DNA of 64,000 bases, taken from Clostridium sp. CAG:354_28_25. GTDB lineage: Bacteria > Bacillota > Clostridia > TANB77 > CAG-508. This document shows, piece after piece, positions 1 to 8,282 of this stretch. Both the position numbers and the translations under genes were made by a program. Below the pieces are notes generated by a model. It was not told the origin of the DNA. It ran no database searches and saw nothing but the letters and a program-made list of their open reading frames with translations. The DNA lies in NCBI GenBank assembly GCA_001915925.1, contig MNRL01000016.1, positions 45,258 through 109,257 of the forward strand. Direction: 5' to 3'. How positions within the stretch are numbered: the stretch's first letter is position 1; every line of letters starts with the position of its first letter.

Positions 1-1095
1 TTCGGAACAACAACAGGCTATGGATATAGTGATATAGGAAGAGAAACAATAGAGAAAATATATGCACAGATATTTAAAGCAGAAGACAGTTTAGTAAGAA
101 ATCAATTTATTTCTGGTACTCATGCATTAACTGTAACATTATTTGGGTTATTAAGACCAGGAGATACATTACTTAGTATTACAGGTGAACCATATGATAC
201 ATTACATGAAGTAATTGGAATAAAGGAAAATCATAGTTCTTTAAAATCATTTGGTGTAAACTATGAGCAAATCGAATTGATAAATAATGATTTTGACTAT
301 GAAAAAATACAAGAAACTTTAAAGAATAGTAAAATAAAACTTATAGAAATTCAAAGATCAAAGGGCTATTCAACAAGAAAAACAATTAGTATAGAAAAAT
401 TAGAAAGAGTAATAAAGAAAATAAGAGAAGTTGATACAAATGTAATAATTATGGTAGATAATTGTTATTGTGAATTTGTTACAGAAAAAGAGCCAATAGA
501 AGTAGGTGCAGATATTGCAGTTGGCTCTTTGATTAAAAATTTAGGAGCAGGAATAGCTCCAAATGGTGCATATGTAGTAGGTAAAGAAGATCTAATTAAC
601 TTAGTTGCAGAAAGATTAACAGCTCCAGGAGAAGGAAAAGAGGTTGGCCCAACATTAGGTGTTAATAAACAATTTTTAGAAGGATTATTTTTTGCTCCAA
701 GTGTTGTAGCAAGTAGTTTAAAAACTGCTGTATTAACTAGCAAGATAATGGAAGAGCTGGGATATAAAACAGAACCTATGTACAATGAAGAAAGAGCAGA
801 CATTGTACAAAATATAGAATTTGGAAATCCAGATGATCTTATAAAATATTGTCAAGGAATACAAATGGGCTCACCAGTAGATTCAAACTCTGTAGCAGAA
901 CCATGGGATATGCCCGGATATGCAGATAAAATAATTATGGCTGCAGGTGCGTTTACTCAAGGGTCTTCAATAGAATTATCTTGTGATGGACCAATAAGAC
1001 CTCCATATATAGCATTTCAACAAGGTGGACTAACATATCAATATGGAAAACTAGGTGTTTTAAAAGCTGTAGATAATTTGTTAAAAAATAAATAG
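1..1095 (+). CDS. methionine gamma-lyase family / aluminium resistance-like PLP protein (5' partial)
   Basis: The frame is open from the first base, so the N-terminus lies outside the window. The visible 364 residues read as a fold-type I PLP enzyme of the Met_gamma_lyase/YnbB family. An FGTTTGYGYSD stretch opens it, and the PLP lysine is probably the K of SLIKNLGAG, after the DNCYCEF strand that carries the ring-contacting Asp. The family resembles cystathionine lyases, but its substrate is poorly defined; it was first named for aluminium resistance. It ends 5 bp before the flavoprotein gene, so the two are probably co-transcribed. Confidence 0.85.
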   Translation, partial: FGTTTGYGYSDIGRETIEKIYAQIFKAEDSLVRNQFISGTHALTVTLFGLLRPGDTLLSITGEPYDTLHEVIGIKENHSSLKSFGVNYEQIELINNDFDYEKIQETLKNSKIKLIEIQRSKGYSTRKTISIEKLERVIKKIREVDTNVIIMVDNCYCEFVTEKEPIEVGADIAVGSLIKNLGAGIAPNGAYVVGKEDLINLVAERLTAPGEGKEVGPTLGVNKQFLEGLFFAPSVVASSLKTAVLTSKIMEELGYKTEPMYNEERADIVQNIEFGNPDDLIKYCQGIQMGSPVDSNSVAEPWDMPGYADKIIMAAGAFTQGSSIELSCDGPIRPPYIAFQQGGLTYQYGKLGVLKAVDNLLKNK

Positions 1096-1100
1096 GAAAG

Positions 1101-2384
1101 ATGAAGAATATGAAAGTAGTAGTAATAGGTGGGGGACCAGCTGGAATGATGGCTGCGATAACCTCTGCAAAACAAGGTAATGATGTAATTTTATTAGAAA
1201 AAATGAAAAGTTGTGGAAGAAAACTATTAATTACAGGAAAAGGTAGATGTAATATTACAAGTAGTTTGCCAATGGATAAGTTTATAGAGAACATTCCTGA
1301 GAATGGTAAATTTTTATATAGTGCCTTTAAGAATTTTACTAATCAAGACATTATAACTTTGTTAAAAGAAAACAATGTTAATGTAAAAGAAGAAAGAGGA
1401 AATAGGATTTTTCCTCTTTCTGATAGGTCATTAGATGTTTTACAAGCATTTGAAAATGAAATGAAAAAGAATAATGTAAAAATATGTACAGAAACAGAAG
1501 TAAAAGAAATTAAAATAAGTGATAATACAGTAAATAAAGTTATTTATTTAAATAAAAAAAGTGGTACATTAGAAGAAATATTAACAGAGAAAGTAATATT
1601 AGCAACAGGAGGAAAAAGCTATCCACTTACTGGTTCTACAGGTGATGGATATAAGATTGCTAAAGAACTTGGACATACTATAACTAAAATAAGTGGTTCA
1701 TTAGTTCCTTTGATTTCTAAAAATGAAGATTTACAATTATGCCAATCAATGCAAGGGTTATCTTTAAGAAATATTTCTATGAAAATTGTAGACGAAGAGA
1801 AGAATAAAAAGATATATGAGGATTTTGGAGAATTGCTATTTACACATTTCGGAGTATCTGGTCCAACAATATTAAGTAGTTCTGCACATATATTAAGATA
1901 TAAAAATGTAGAAGAATTATTAAAAAAGGGAAAAATAAAATTACAAATAGATTTAAAACCAGCCCTAAATGAAGAAAAATTGAATCTACGTTTACTTAGA
2001 GATTTTGACAAGTTTAAAAACAAGCAAATTATAAATAGTTTAAATGAATTATTACCTAAAAAAATGATAGAGCCAGTTATTAAAAAAGCAAAAATTAAAA
2101 ATGAGAAAAGAATTAATGAAATTACTAAACAAGAAAGAGAAAATTTAATTCGTGTAATAAAATGTTTTGAGATTACAATTAGTGGATTTAGACCAATAGA
2201 AGAAGCAATAATTACGCGAGGAGGAATTAATGTAAAAGAAATAAATCCTAAAACAATGGAGTCAAAACTTATAGAAGGATTATATTTTGCAGGAGAAATT
2301 ATAGATGTAGATGCTTATACTGGTGGATTTAATTTGCAGATAGCATATTCAACAGGTTATACAGCAGGATTAAATAGTAATTAA
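1101..2384 (+). CDS. NAD(P)/FAD-dependent oxidoreductase, BaiN/HI0933-like
   Basis: A 427-residue flavoprotein. It opens with the Rossmann motif GGGPAGMMAAI near residue 9, followed by the family signature GRKLLITGKGRCN near residue 40. A second GG motif is TGGKSYPLTGSTGDG. The C-terminus has ITRGGINVKEI and GLYFAGEIIDVDAYTGGFN, which bind FAD in this family. Known members are BaiN-type enzymes and related flavoproteins, but most, like this one, have no proven substrate. GGAAAG just upstream supports the start at 1101; an ATG nine bases on is the alternative. It follows the lyase-like gene by 5 bp and precedes the YigZ gene by 11 bp. Confidence 0.88.
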   Translation: MKNMKVVVIGGGPAGMMAAITSAKQGNDVILLEKMKSCGRKLLITGKGRCNITSSLPMDKFIENIPENGKFLYSAFKNFTNQDIITLLKENNVNVKEERGNRIFPLSDRSLDVLQAFENEMKKNNVKICTETEVKEIKISDNTVNKVIYLNKKSGTLEEILTEKVILATGGKSYPLTGSTGDGYKIAKELGHTITKISGSLVPLISKNEDLQLCQSMQGLSLRNISMKIVDEEKNKKIYEDFGELLFTHFGVSGPTILSSSAHILRYKNVEELLKKGKIKLQIDLKPALNEEKLNLRLLRDFDKFKNKQIINSLNELLPKKMIEPVIKKAKIKNEKRINEITKQERENLIRVIKCFEITISGFRPIEEAIITRGGINVKEINPKTMESKLIEGLYFAGEIIDVDAYTGGFNLQIAYSTGYTAGLNSN

Positions 2385-2395
2385 AGGGTGAATAA

Positions 2396-3013
2396 ATGAA
2401 AGAATATAATACTATTGAAAAACAAGAAACAAGCGAACTAGTAGAGAAAAAGTCAAAATTTATAGCTAACATATTTTATGTTAGCACAACACAAGAAGCA
2501 GAAGAAAAACTAGAGCAAATAAGAAAGAAATATTATGATGCTAGACATAATTGCTACGCATATAGAGTAATAGAAGACGGGAACATAATAGATAGAAGTA
2601 GTGATGATGGTGAACCATCAGGGACAGCAGGAGCGCCAATGCTTAATATTTTAAAAAAAGAAAATTTATGTAATATATTGGTTGTAGTTACAAGGTACTT
2701 TGGAGGTATATTGCTTGGAACAGGTGGACTAGTAAGAGCATATTCACAAAGTACGCAAGATGTAATAGAGAAAAGTAATATAATATTAAAGCAAGAAGGA
2801 TATGTTGCAACATTAGAAGTAGAATATAAAGATTTAGAAAAGTTAAGATATTTTTGTAAGAAAAAAGAGATAAAAATAATAGATATAAAATATTTGGAAA
2901 ATGTTAGTGTGAAATTAGAGTTTAAAAAAGAAGAAAAAGAAGTATTTAAGAATAAAGAAAACTTAAATTTTGATTATTTAAATTATGAAATTATACAAGA
3001 AAAATTTATATAA
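2396..3013 (+). CDS. YigZ/IMPACT family protein
   Basis: A 205-residue protein of the UPF0029/IMPACT family. The N-terminal domain has the family core KKYYDARHNCYAY, SSDDGEPSGTAG and VTRYFGGILLGTGGL, and a second small alpha/beta domain makes up the C-terminal third. Family members bind nucleic acid or regulate translation stress in eukaryotes; the bacterial role is unsettled. GGGTGAATAA before the ATG serves as ribosome site. It is the last gene of the short operon with the lyase and the flavoprotein; a new promoter lies downstream for spo0A. Confidence 0.88.
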   Translation: MKEYNTIEKQETSELVEKKSKFIANIFYVSTTQEAEEKLEQIRKKYYDARHNCYAYRVIEDGNIIDRSSDDGEPSGTAGAPMLNILKKENLCNILVVVTRYFGGILLGTGGLVRAYSQSTQDVIEKSNIILKQEGYVATLEVEYKDLEKLRYFCKKKEIKIIDIKYLENVSVKLEFKKEEKEVFKNKENLNFDYLNYEIIQEKFI

Positions 3014-3085
3014 TACGAAATAGTGATTTTTTCTAGCAAAATACAAAATCTTCCAATACAACTTGAAAAAATTTCCAAAAAGCAC

Positions 3086-3114
3086 TTGCAAAAAATGGAA
3101 AAAGATAATATAAT
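3086..3114 (+). promoter_or_regulatory. sigma-A promoter of spo0A
   Basis: TTGCAA and TATAAT are separated by exactly 17 bases, 47 bases before the TTG start of spo0A. No clear sigma-H promoter or 0A box was seen by eye in the same 150 bases. Confidence 0.6.
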
Positions 3115-3160
3115 TTGAATTGTAAAAAATTTACAAATTTTAACAGTAGGGGGAAGAAAA

Positions 3161-3976
3161 TTGAAAGAGAAAATTACTATATTAATTGCTGATGATAATA
3201 TTGATTTTACTAGGACTTTATCAGCATATTTAGAAAAAATGGAAGATATTGAAGTTGTAGGTATTGCAAAGGATGGTAATGAAGCTTTTGAAATTATTAA
3301 AGGAACACATCCAGACATTTTATTGTTAGATGTAATAATGCCACATTTAGATGGAATTGGAGTTTTAGAAAAGCTTAACGAAACTACAATGACAAAAAAG
3401 CCAATAACAATAATGTTATCTGCAGTAGGTCAAGATAAGATTACTCAAAAGGCAATATCATTGGGTGCACAATATTATGTTGTAAAACCATTTGATATAG
3501 AACTTTTAATAAAAAGAATAAGAGATTTAAGATATTACCAACCTGCTCCAAATAATAATTTTATTGCAAGAGAAAGCAAACCACAATACATAGATATATC
3601 TCCAGAAAATAAGAAAGATGAAAGAAATTTAGAGGCTTTGGTAACAAATTTAATACATGAAGTAGGAGTACCAGCACATATAAAAGGATATCAATATTTA
3701 AGAGAAGCAATTATGATGGTAGTAAATGATATAGAAGTAATAAATCAAATAACAAAACAATTATATCCCGACATAGCTAAGAAATTCCATACAACACCAA
3801 GTAGAGTAGAAAGAGCAATTCGTCATGCAATAGAAGTTGCATGGAGTAGAGGAAAAGCAGATGAAGTGGAAAATATATTTGGATATACAGTATCTGCTAC
3901 AAAAGGCAAACCAACTAACAGTGAATTTATCGCAATGATTGCAGATAAGTTACGCTTAGAGTTAAAGAGTGCATAA
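3161..3976 (+). CDS. spo0A: sporulation master regulator Spo0A
   Basis: A 271-residue response regulator. The receiver domain has the acidic pair D11-D12, the phosphorylated Asp at D57 (LLLDVIMPHLDG), the SA switch residues and K109 (YVVKP). The C-terminal Spo0A DNA-binding domain starts near residue 160 and holds the signature HEVGVPAHIKGY. Its recognition helix region is TPSRVERAIRHAIEVAW. The start is TTG behind a strong AGGGGG site. Phosphorylated Spo0A starts sporulation in Bacilli and Clostridia. The usual upstream neighbour spoIVB is not present here, and the gene stands alone between a promoter and a terminator hairpin. Confidence 0.96.
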   Translation: MKEKITILIADDNIDFTRTLSAYLEKMEDIEVVGIAKDGNEAFEIIKGTHPDILLLDVIMPHLDGIGVLEKLNETTMTKKPITIMLSAVGQDKITQKAISLGAQYYVVKPFDIELLIKRIRDLRYYQPAPNNNFIARESKPQYIDISPENKKDERNLEALVTNLIHEVGVPAHIKGYQYLREAIMMVVNDIEVINQITKQLYPDIAKKFHTTPSRVERAIRHAIEVAWSRGKADEVENIFGYTVSATKGKPTNSEFIAMIADKLRLELKSA

Positions 3977-4479
3977 GAATTTAGAAAAACTTAGAAGCGG
4001 GAGAGATACAAACCTAGAAAAAATTACCAGTAAACCTATAAAGTATAGGAAAATACATATAAATTTAGTGAAAAATCCGCTACTAAACCAATAAATAAAA
4101 TAGTCAAAAACCAATAAACTTTTCTTATTCATTGGTTCATGAGTAGAAGTGAAATTGCAGTTCGCTTCTGCTTTTTTTTAGGCAAAAAAATAGTATGTGC
4201 AATTGCAGTACACATACTGATAGCAAATTGACTTCATACGATTAAAGATACATTTGCTTAAGCTACTTATATATTAGCATAGAAAATAATAAAAATCAAA
4301 TTATTAGATAGAAAGTTTTAGAGATGTATTAACATATGGGGTATTATAAATACTCTAGCTAATTTTAACAAAGCCTATAAATTATTTTAGAAATGTGATA
4401 CTATAATATCAATAAAAATTTTATTAGGTTGAAGAAATTCTTAGAGTAATAACCGAGTATAATTATGGAGGTAAAAAAT
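3977..4479. other. intergenic region with three hairpins, no gene
   Basis: About 500 bases without a credible coding frame. Three hairpins are visible: AACCAAT/ATTGGTT arms at about 4112-4138, the spo0A terminator at 4143-4179, and an 8-bp perfect stem at 4192-4218. The last two share the loop sequence ATTGCAGT. The rest is AT-rich. A weak TATAAT about 80 bases before the metallohydrolase gene may be its promoter. Confidence 0.5.
4143..4179 (+). terminator. terminator after spo0A
   Basis: An 11-bp stem (GTAGAAGTGAA with TTCGCTTCTGC, two G-U pairs) and a 7-base loop are followed by eight Ts. It lies about 165 bases past the spo0A stop. Confidence 0.75.
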
Positions 4480-5823
4480 ATGGGAAAAAAGAATACATTA
4501 AAAAATTTTTGGGTGCGGTTAGAATCAGCTAGTTCTACAGTAACTGGATCTTTAATTTATTTAAAACCGAATTTTCCAAATGGAAAAAAAGAACCAGAAT
4601 TAGTATTTGATTGCGGAACTTTTTTAGATAGCGAAAATAAGAAATATAACAAAGATTTTCCATGTAAACCAGCTAATATTCATGCAGTATTTATAACACA
4701 TGAACATGTAGACCATATGGGACGGTTAGCAGGATTTTATAATCAAGGTTATAAAGGAAAGGTTTTTGCATCTGAATATGCAGTACAAGTTATAAAAAGT
4801 GAAGCAATAAAAAATTATTTTTTTACTATAAGAAACGATGAAGAACCAAAACATGAGGAAAAAGACGCAATTTCAGTAATCAATGGTTGTAATCCAATAA
4901 ATTTAGAAGAAACAATCAAAATTGATGATAATGTCGAAATTGTTGCATATAAAAATGCACATACAAAAGGTGCTGTTATGTACTTGATAACTTTTAAATA
5001 TGAAGAACATAAAATAAGAATATTAATAACAGGTGACTATAAGAAAAGAAGTATTTTAGGAAAATCATATTTTCCTAGCTCTAAAAAATATAAAGGAAAA
5101 ATTACTATAGTTACAGAAGCAACAAATGGAACTAAGAAAAAACCTGTAGCTCATTTTAAAAAAGATTTAGAAAAAAGCCTATATGAGGGAAAATCAATAT
5201 TATGTTCTTCTGCTGGAAGCGAAAGATATGAAGATATACTTTATGCAATTAAGACTATGCAAGAAGCAGGAAAAATATCTTCAGATATTCCTATTTATTT
5301 GGAGGTAAAGAATGCGTTTGATTTAAGTAAATTAAATTTAAATGTACTTCCGTTTAATTTTAATTTGGTAAATAATAGTAATGTGAGAAAAATAGCTCTA
5401 TATGATAAACGTCAAAAAATTATTGTTGTAGCTAACTATGGAGCATTTACATATTATTTTCCTAATGTAATAAGCAAAAGTAATTGGGGAATATTCTTTG
5501 TAAATCATATGTATAAAGGTTCTTTAGCAGAAAGGTTAATGACACCTAGAGGTACAATAATTAAATATTGTGGTAAGGAATATAAAAAAGAGGCAACAGC
5601 ATATCATACGGAGGAATTCTCAGCTCATTATTATATTGATGAATTTAAAGAGCTAATAGAAGGATTTCTAGATATTAATGCAGTTTTTTTAGGACATGGA
5701 GAGAGCGAAAGCAAAAAAGAACTTCAGGAAGAGGCTCAGAAAAGAAATGGATTAAATGTTCAAATACTAAAGAGAGGAGAAGCGTTCAAGATATTTGAAG
5801 ATAAGATTAGACATTCTAGTTAG
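4480..5823 (+). CDS. MBL-fold beta-CASP-type metallohydrolase
   Basis: A 447-residue metallo-beta-lactamase-fold protein. Metal motifs are visible in order: DCGTF, THEHVDHMGR (HxHxDH), NAHTKGA and ITGDYKK. The late motif EEFSAHYYIDEF and the final FLGHGES match the beta-CASP insert and C-terminus of RNase J/CPSF-like nucleases, so an RNA- or DNA-processing role is the best guess. The VTEATNG stretch replaces the usual E-S/T-YGDR of motif A. The ATG at 4480 is chosen because GGAGGT lies 8 bases before it; a frame ATG at 4465 overlaps that ribosome site. A terminator follows. Confidence 0.8.
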   Translation: MGKKNTLKNFWVRLESASSTVTGSLIYLKPNFPNGKKEPELVFDCGTFLDSENKKYNKDFPCKPANIHAVFITHEHVDHMGRLAGFYNQGYKGKVFASEYAVQVIKSEAIKNYFFTIRNDEEPKHEEKDAISVINGCNPINLEETIKIDDNVEIVAYKNAHTKGAVMYLITFKYEEHKIRILITGDYKKRSILGKSYFPSSKKYKGKITIVTEATNGTKKKPVAHFKKDLEKSLYEGKSILCSSAGSERYEDILYAIKTMQEAGKISSDIPIYLEVKNAFDLSKLNLNVLPFNFNLVNNSNVRKIALYDKRQKIIVVANYGAFTYYFPNVISKSNWGIFFVNHMYKGSLAERLMTPRGTIIKYCGKEYKKEATAYHTEEFSAHYYIDEFKELIEGFLDINAVFLGHGESESKKELQEEAQKRNGLNVQILKRGEAFKIFEDKIRHSS

Positions 5824-5838
5824 GCATTCTAAAATTTC

Positions 5839-5871
5839 AAAAGAGGTACTTATACTATAAGTACCTCTTTT
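5839..5871 (+). terminator. terminator after the metallohydrolase gene
   Basis: A perfect 15-bp stem (AAAAGAGGTACTTAT with its complement) and a 3-base loop. The right arm ends in TTTT; the A-tract on the other side would let it work in both directions. Confidence 0.8.
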
Positions 5872-5889
5872 GATGTAATTAGTGTAAAT

Positions 5890-5918
5890 TTGACACTTAT
5901 ACATATTGATAATATAAT
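5890..5918 (+). promoter_or_regulatory. consensus promoter upstream of the EamA pseudogene
   Basis: TTGACA and TATAAT with a 17-base spacer. It is a full-consensus promoter that now drives a broken gene, with a roughly 110-base leader before the ATG at 6031. Confidence 0.65.
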
Positions 5919-6030
5919 CTTAGCGTATTAAAAGGAGATGGATAAGTGGGGGAATTAGTAAAAATAAATAGCCCATAATTATGTTATTCAGAATAGAAAA
6001 TGAATAACTAAATATTAAGGGGGAAAAATT

Positions 6031-6735
6031 ATGTGGCTACTATTTGTAACATAACAGTATTATTATGGGGAACATCGGAAACTAGTAAAAGTTTCAATTT
6101 TATCACCATTGCAGAATTCATCATGTGCAATAACTACAATACTTTGTATAGTATTATTAAAACAAGAAGTTGGAATTCCACAAATAATAGCAATTGTAGT
6201 AATTATAATAGCTATAATTTTATTATCAATAAATAAAGATGAAGTTTTAAGGCTAGAATCAGGAGATAAAGAAGCAGATGAAAGAAATGCCAAAAGAGCA
6301 TATCTATTATATTTAAAAGGTATAGCATTTGCTTTAGGATATTGGTTATTAGATGGTATAGGTTCATTTATGGATGATTATACTTTAGAAGCAGATTTAT
6401 CAGCAGAACAAGTAATTATAGCATATTCATTAATATATGGAGTTATCGGAATTATTTGTGCAATAATAGTAAAATATAAAGAAAGAGATTATAAATTTAT
6501 AAAAATTAGAGATAATAAATTAAAATTACTTGGAACATTAGTAGAAACAGCAGGACAATATACATATATTTATGCTTTTGCATATGGCGATGCAGCTATA
6601 GCTTCGCCATATATTGCAGCATATAGTATTGTAACGGTTATACTATCAAGAATTTTCTTAAAAGAAAAATTAAAGAAAAAACAATGGATATTAATTGGAT
6701 TGATCTTGGTAGGATTAATAACACTTTCAATATAA
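6031..6735 (+). pseudogene. EamA/DMT-family transporter, disrupted
   Basis: A good ribosome site (AAGGGGG) leads to ATG with MWLLFV, which then hits a stop codon after seven codons. The next recognisable piece, LLWGTSETSK, sits in another frame, and a third piece from about 6095 returns to the first frame and runs to 6735. The last part of about 208 residues has five or so membrane helices and the C-terminal EamA half (GDAAIASPYIAAY, then ILIGLILVGL). A normal family member has about 280-300 residues in one frame. Much of the N-terminal half is missing, so an internal deletion plus frameshifts is inferred. The promoter is intact, so decay looks recent. Confidence 0.75.
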
Positions 6736-6745
6736 ATAGGCAAGA

Positions 6746-6775
6746 CCCCCATTACACTTCCGAGTGTGATGGGGG
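6746..6775. terminator. hairpin between convergent genes
   Basis: Arms CCCCCATTACACT and AGTGTGATGGGGG pair fully, allowing one G-U, around a 4-base TCCG loop. The T-tract is poor, but the stem is GC-rich and separates the EamA remnant from the oppositely read gene at 6795. Confidence 0.6.
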
Positions 6776-6794
6776 CTTAAGTTAAGAGGTGAAA

Positions 6795-7547
6795 TTATTC
6801 ATGTTCATTAAAACTCGAAATTGAGTTTAACAGCTCTACTGTTTCATAATATTTTTTCCTGCGATCCTCATCCTCTGGGACAAATACTGTCACCTGAAGT
6901 AATTCAGCAGATGAATTTAAATTTAAGACTTCAAAATCGAAGTCTGCCAGTCCCAATGCTGACAAGTAGTTGAACTTGCTACAAAAAGCAGGTAAATTCA
7001 TGTTTTCGTAACGAAGCACATGAGCTTTTACGTTTATAGCAATATTTCTTCCTATTGCTGAAATAGAAAGAATACGCTGATTTATTGTTAAAACTTTTTT
7101 TATTTTTATTAAGTTTAACAATGAAACAATATGTTTCAGCATGGGAAATGGTTTTCTCAATGCAATTATACAGCTTATTTTCTCTTGATTTTCATTAGAA
7201 TTATCTAATTGTACCTCCTTTGTGTGAGTATATTCTTCTGGTAAAGAAATAACTATTTCATTTTTGTCAGAATCATATTGAAACTCAAGAATACACTTCC
7301 TAAAAAGCGCATTCAAAGCCAATAACTTTTCTTCGTCTAATGAAGTAGTTTTTAGAGCTACTTCGAAAGAAGAAAAACTGTTCCTGCAGCGGTAAACCGA
7401 GATTATGAGTCTATCCTCCTTTACATTAAAACTAAATCCATTTTGATCCTTAGGATCAGATAAGCTGTTCAGAGTATCGCAGATTGATAAGATCACATCA
7501 TGATCTTCTTCAGATACTACTATCCGAAACTTTTCTTTTGCTGCCAT
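6795..7547 (-). CDS. hypothetical protein, 250 aa
   Basis: No family was recognised. The product is soluble, without signal peptide or membrane segment, and mixes beta-strand-like stretches (FSFNVKEDRLIISVYRC, EIVISLPEEY) with helices; the last 20 residues are acidic. A GGAGGT ribosome site precedes the ATG. Base use is richer in G and C than in the flanking genes, and codons such as CTG and CGC occur that neighbours avoid, which suggests transfer. It is divergent from the gene at 7703, and both are served by matching promoters. Confidence 0.8.
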   Translation of the reverse strand: MAAKEKFRIVVSEEDHDVILSICDTLNSLSDPKDQNGFSFNVKEDRLIISVYRCRNSFSSFEVALKTTSLDEEKLLALNALFRKCILEFQYDSDKNEIVISLPEEYTHTKEVQLDNSNENQEKISCIIALRKPFPMLKHIVSLLNLIKIKKVLTINQRILSISAIGRNIAINVKAHVLRYENMNLPAFCSKFNYLSALGLADFDFEVLNLNSSAELLQVTVFVPEDEDRRKKYYETVELLNSISSFNEHE

Positions 7548-7593
7548 TTTTTTACCTCCATTTCTTCAAAATATTACCTAATGGCATACCTTA

Positions 7594-7622
7594 ATTATAC
7601 TACAAAACAAGAAAAAGGTAAA
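7594..7622 (-). promoter_or_regulatory. promoter of the 250-aa unknown gene
   Basis: On the minus strand TTTACC and TATAAT are 17 bases apart. The -35 box is one arm of an inverted repeat (GGTAAAC, 16 bases, GTTTACC) whose other arm is the -35 of the divergent gene. Confidence 0.65.
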
Positions 7623-7640
7623 CATAATGCAAAGCGATAG

Positions 7641-7669
7641 TTTACCAATAACAAAAATTGTGATATAAT
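7641..7669 (+). promoter_or_regulatory. promoter of the 145-aa unknown gene
   Basis: TTTACC and TATAAT with a 17-base spacer, a mirror copy of the promoter on the other strand. The ATG at 7703 has AAGGAGG 10 bases before it. Confidence 0.65.
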
Positions 7670-7702
7670 AAAAGTCTATAAAAACCAAGGAGGTAAAATT
7701 TA

Positions 7703-8140
7703 ATGGCAACAAAAGCACAAATGTGTTATACGGACGAATCAGAGGGAAAACATATGCTGATTACAACTATTGATATCAATAGCCAGCGGGAACAACATAT
7801 AATTTCTATGATTAGTGCGGTGCACTTAACAGAGGATGTAAATCTGTTGAAAGACGGAGAAGGTGCATATTATGTTTCATACAAACTTAGTAAAAATCCA
7901 AGAACAAAAAAAGTTTATATGGGATGGAGTAAAACACCGCCTATACCGGCAAAGCCACTATATATGAAAGGCTTTGATGCTGGAGAGCTTGAGGATGAAG
8001 TGAAGAACAGAAAAAATCCGGTAGAAAGGTTTTTAAGACTCTACATTTTGGATGGTGAGACTACTAACTATGGAAATATTTATATTTGTGATGCAATACT
8101 ACTTGCAGACAAAATAACAGCTGTTATAATGGTAGAGTAA
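7703..8140 (+). CDS. hypothetical protein, 145 aa
   Basis: No family was recognised. The product is soluble and fairly polar, and a proline-rich turn (KTPPIPAKPLYMKGF) sits mid-protein. The last 30 residues look like beta strands. It has its own promoter and terminator, so it is a one-gene unit, but the shared symmetric promoter region ties it to the divergent 250-residue gene. Its GC content is higher than the surroundings, like its partner. A shared function of the two is only inferred. Confidence 0.78.
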   Translation: MATKAQMCYTDESEGKHMLITTIDINSQREQHIISMISAVHLTEDVNLLKDGEGAYYVSYKLSKNPRTKKVYMGWSKTPPIPAKPLYMKGFDAGELEDEVKNRKNPVERFLRLYILDGETTNYGNIYICDAILLADKITAVIMVE

Positions 8141-8156
8141 CGCCGAAAAATGTTAG

Positions 8157-8197
8157 AAAAAAACTCAGATATCGCGTAAGCGGTAACTGAGTTTTTT
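8157..8197 (+). terminator. terminator of the 145-aa gene
   Basis: AAAAACTCAG and CTGAGTTTTT form a 10-bp stem, and the right arm runs into Ts. Confidence 0.75.
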
Positions 8198-8224
8198 CAA
8201 TTTAAAAAATTAAGAAAATCTAAA

Positions 8225-8253
8225 TTGATATAGATATAATGACATGATATAAT
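8225..8253 (+). promoter_or_regulatory. promoter of the P-type ATPase operon
   Basis: TTGATA and TATAAT with a 17-base spacer. Transcription would start near 8260. That leaves too little leader for a TTG start at 8265 and supports the GTG start at 8283. Confidence 0.65.
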
Positions 8254-8282
8254 TTGTAAAAAAATTGAAAAGAGTGAAAAAA

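Noticed and set aside
465..803. Minus-strand frames over the lyase-like gene and similar frames elsewhere
   Set aside because: They lie fully inside clear plus-strand genes, have no ribosome sites and no recognisable product.
3977..4479. A riboswitch or T-box before the metallohydrolase gene
   Set aside because: No T-box core, specifier loop or known riboswitch core words were found; only simple hairpins.
5938..5960. A short leader peptide before the EamA remnant
   Set aside because: Six codons only, with no pattern of attenuation around it.
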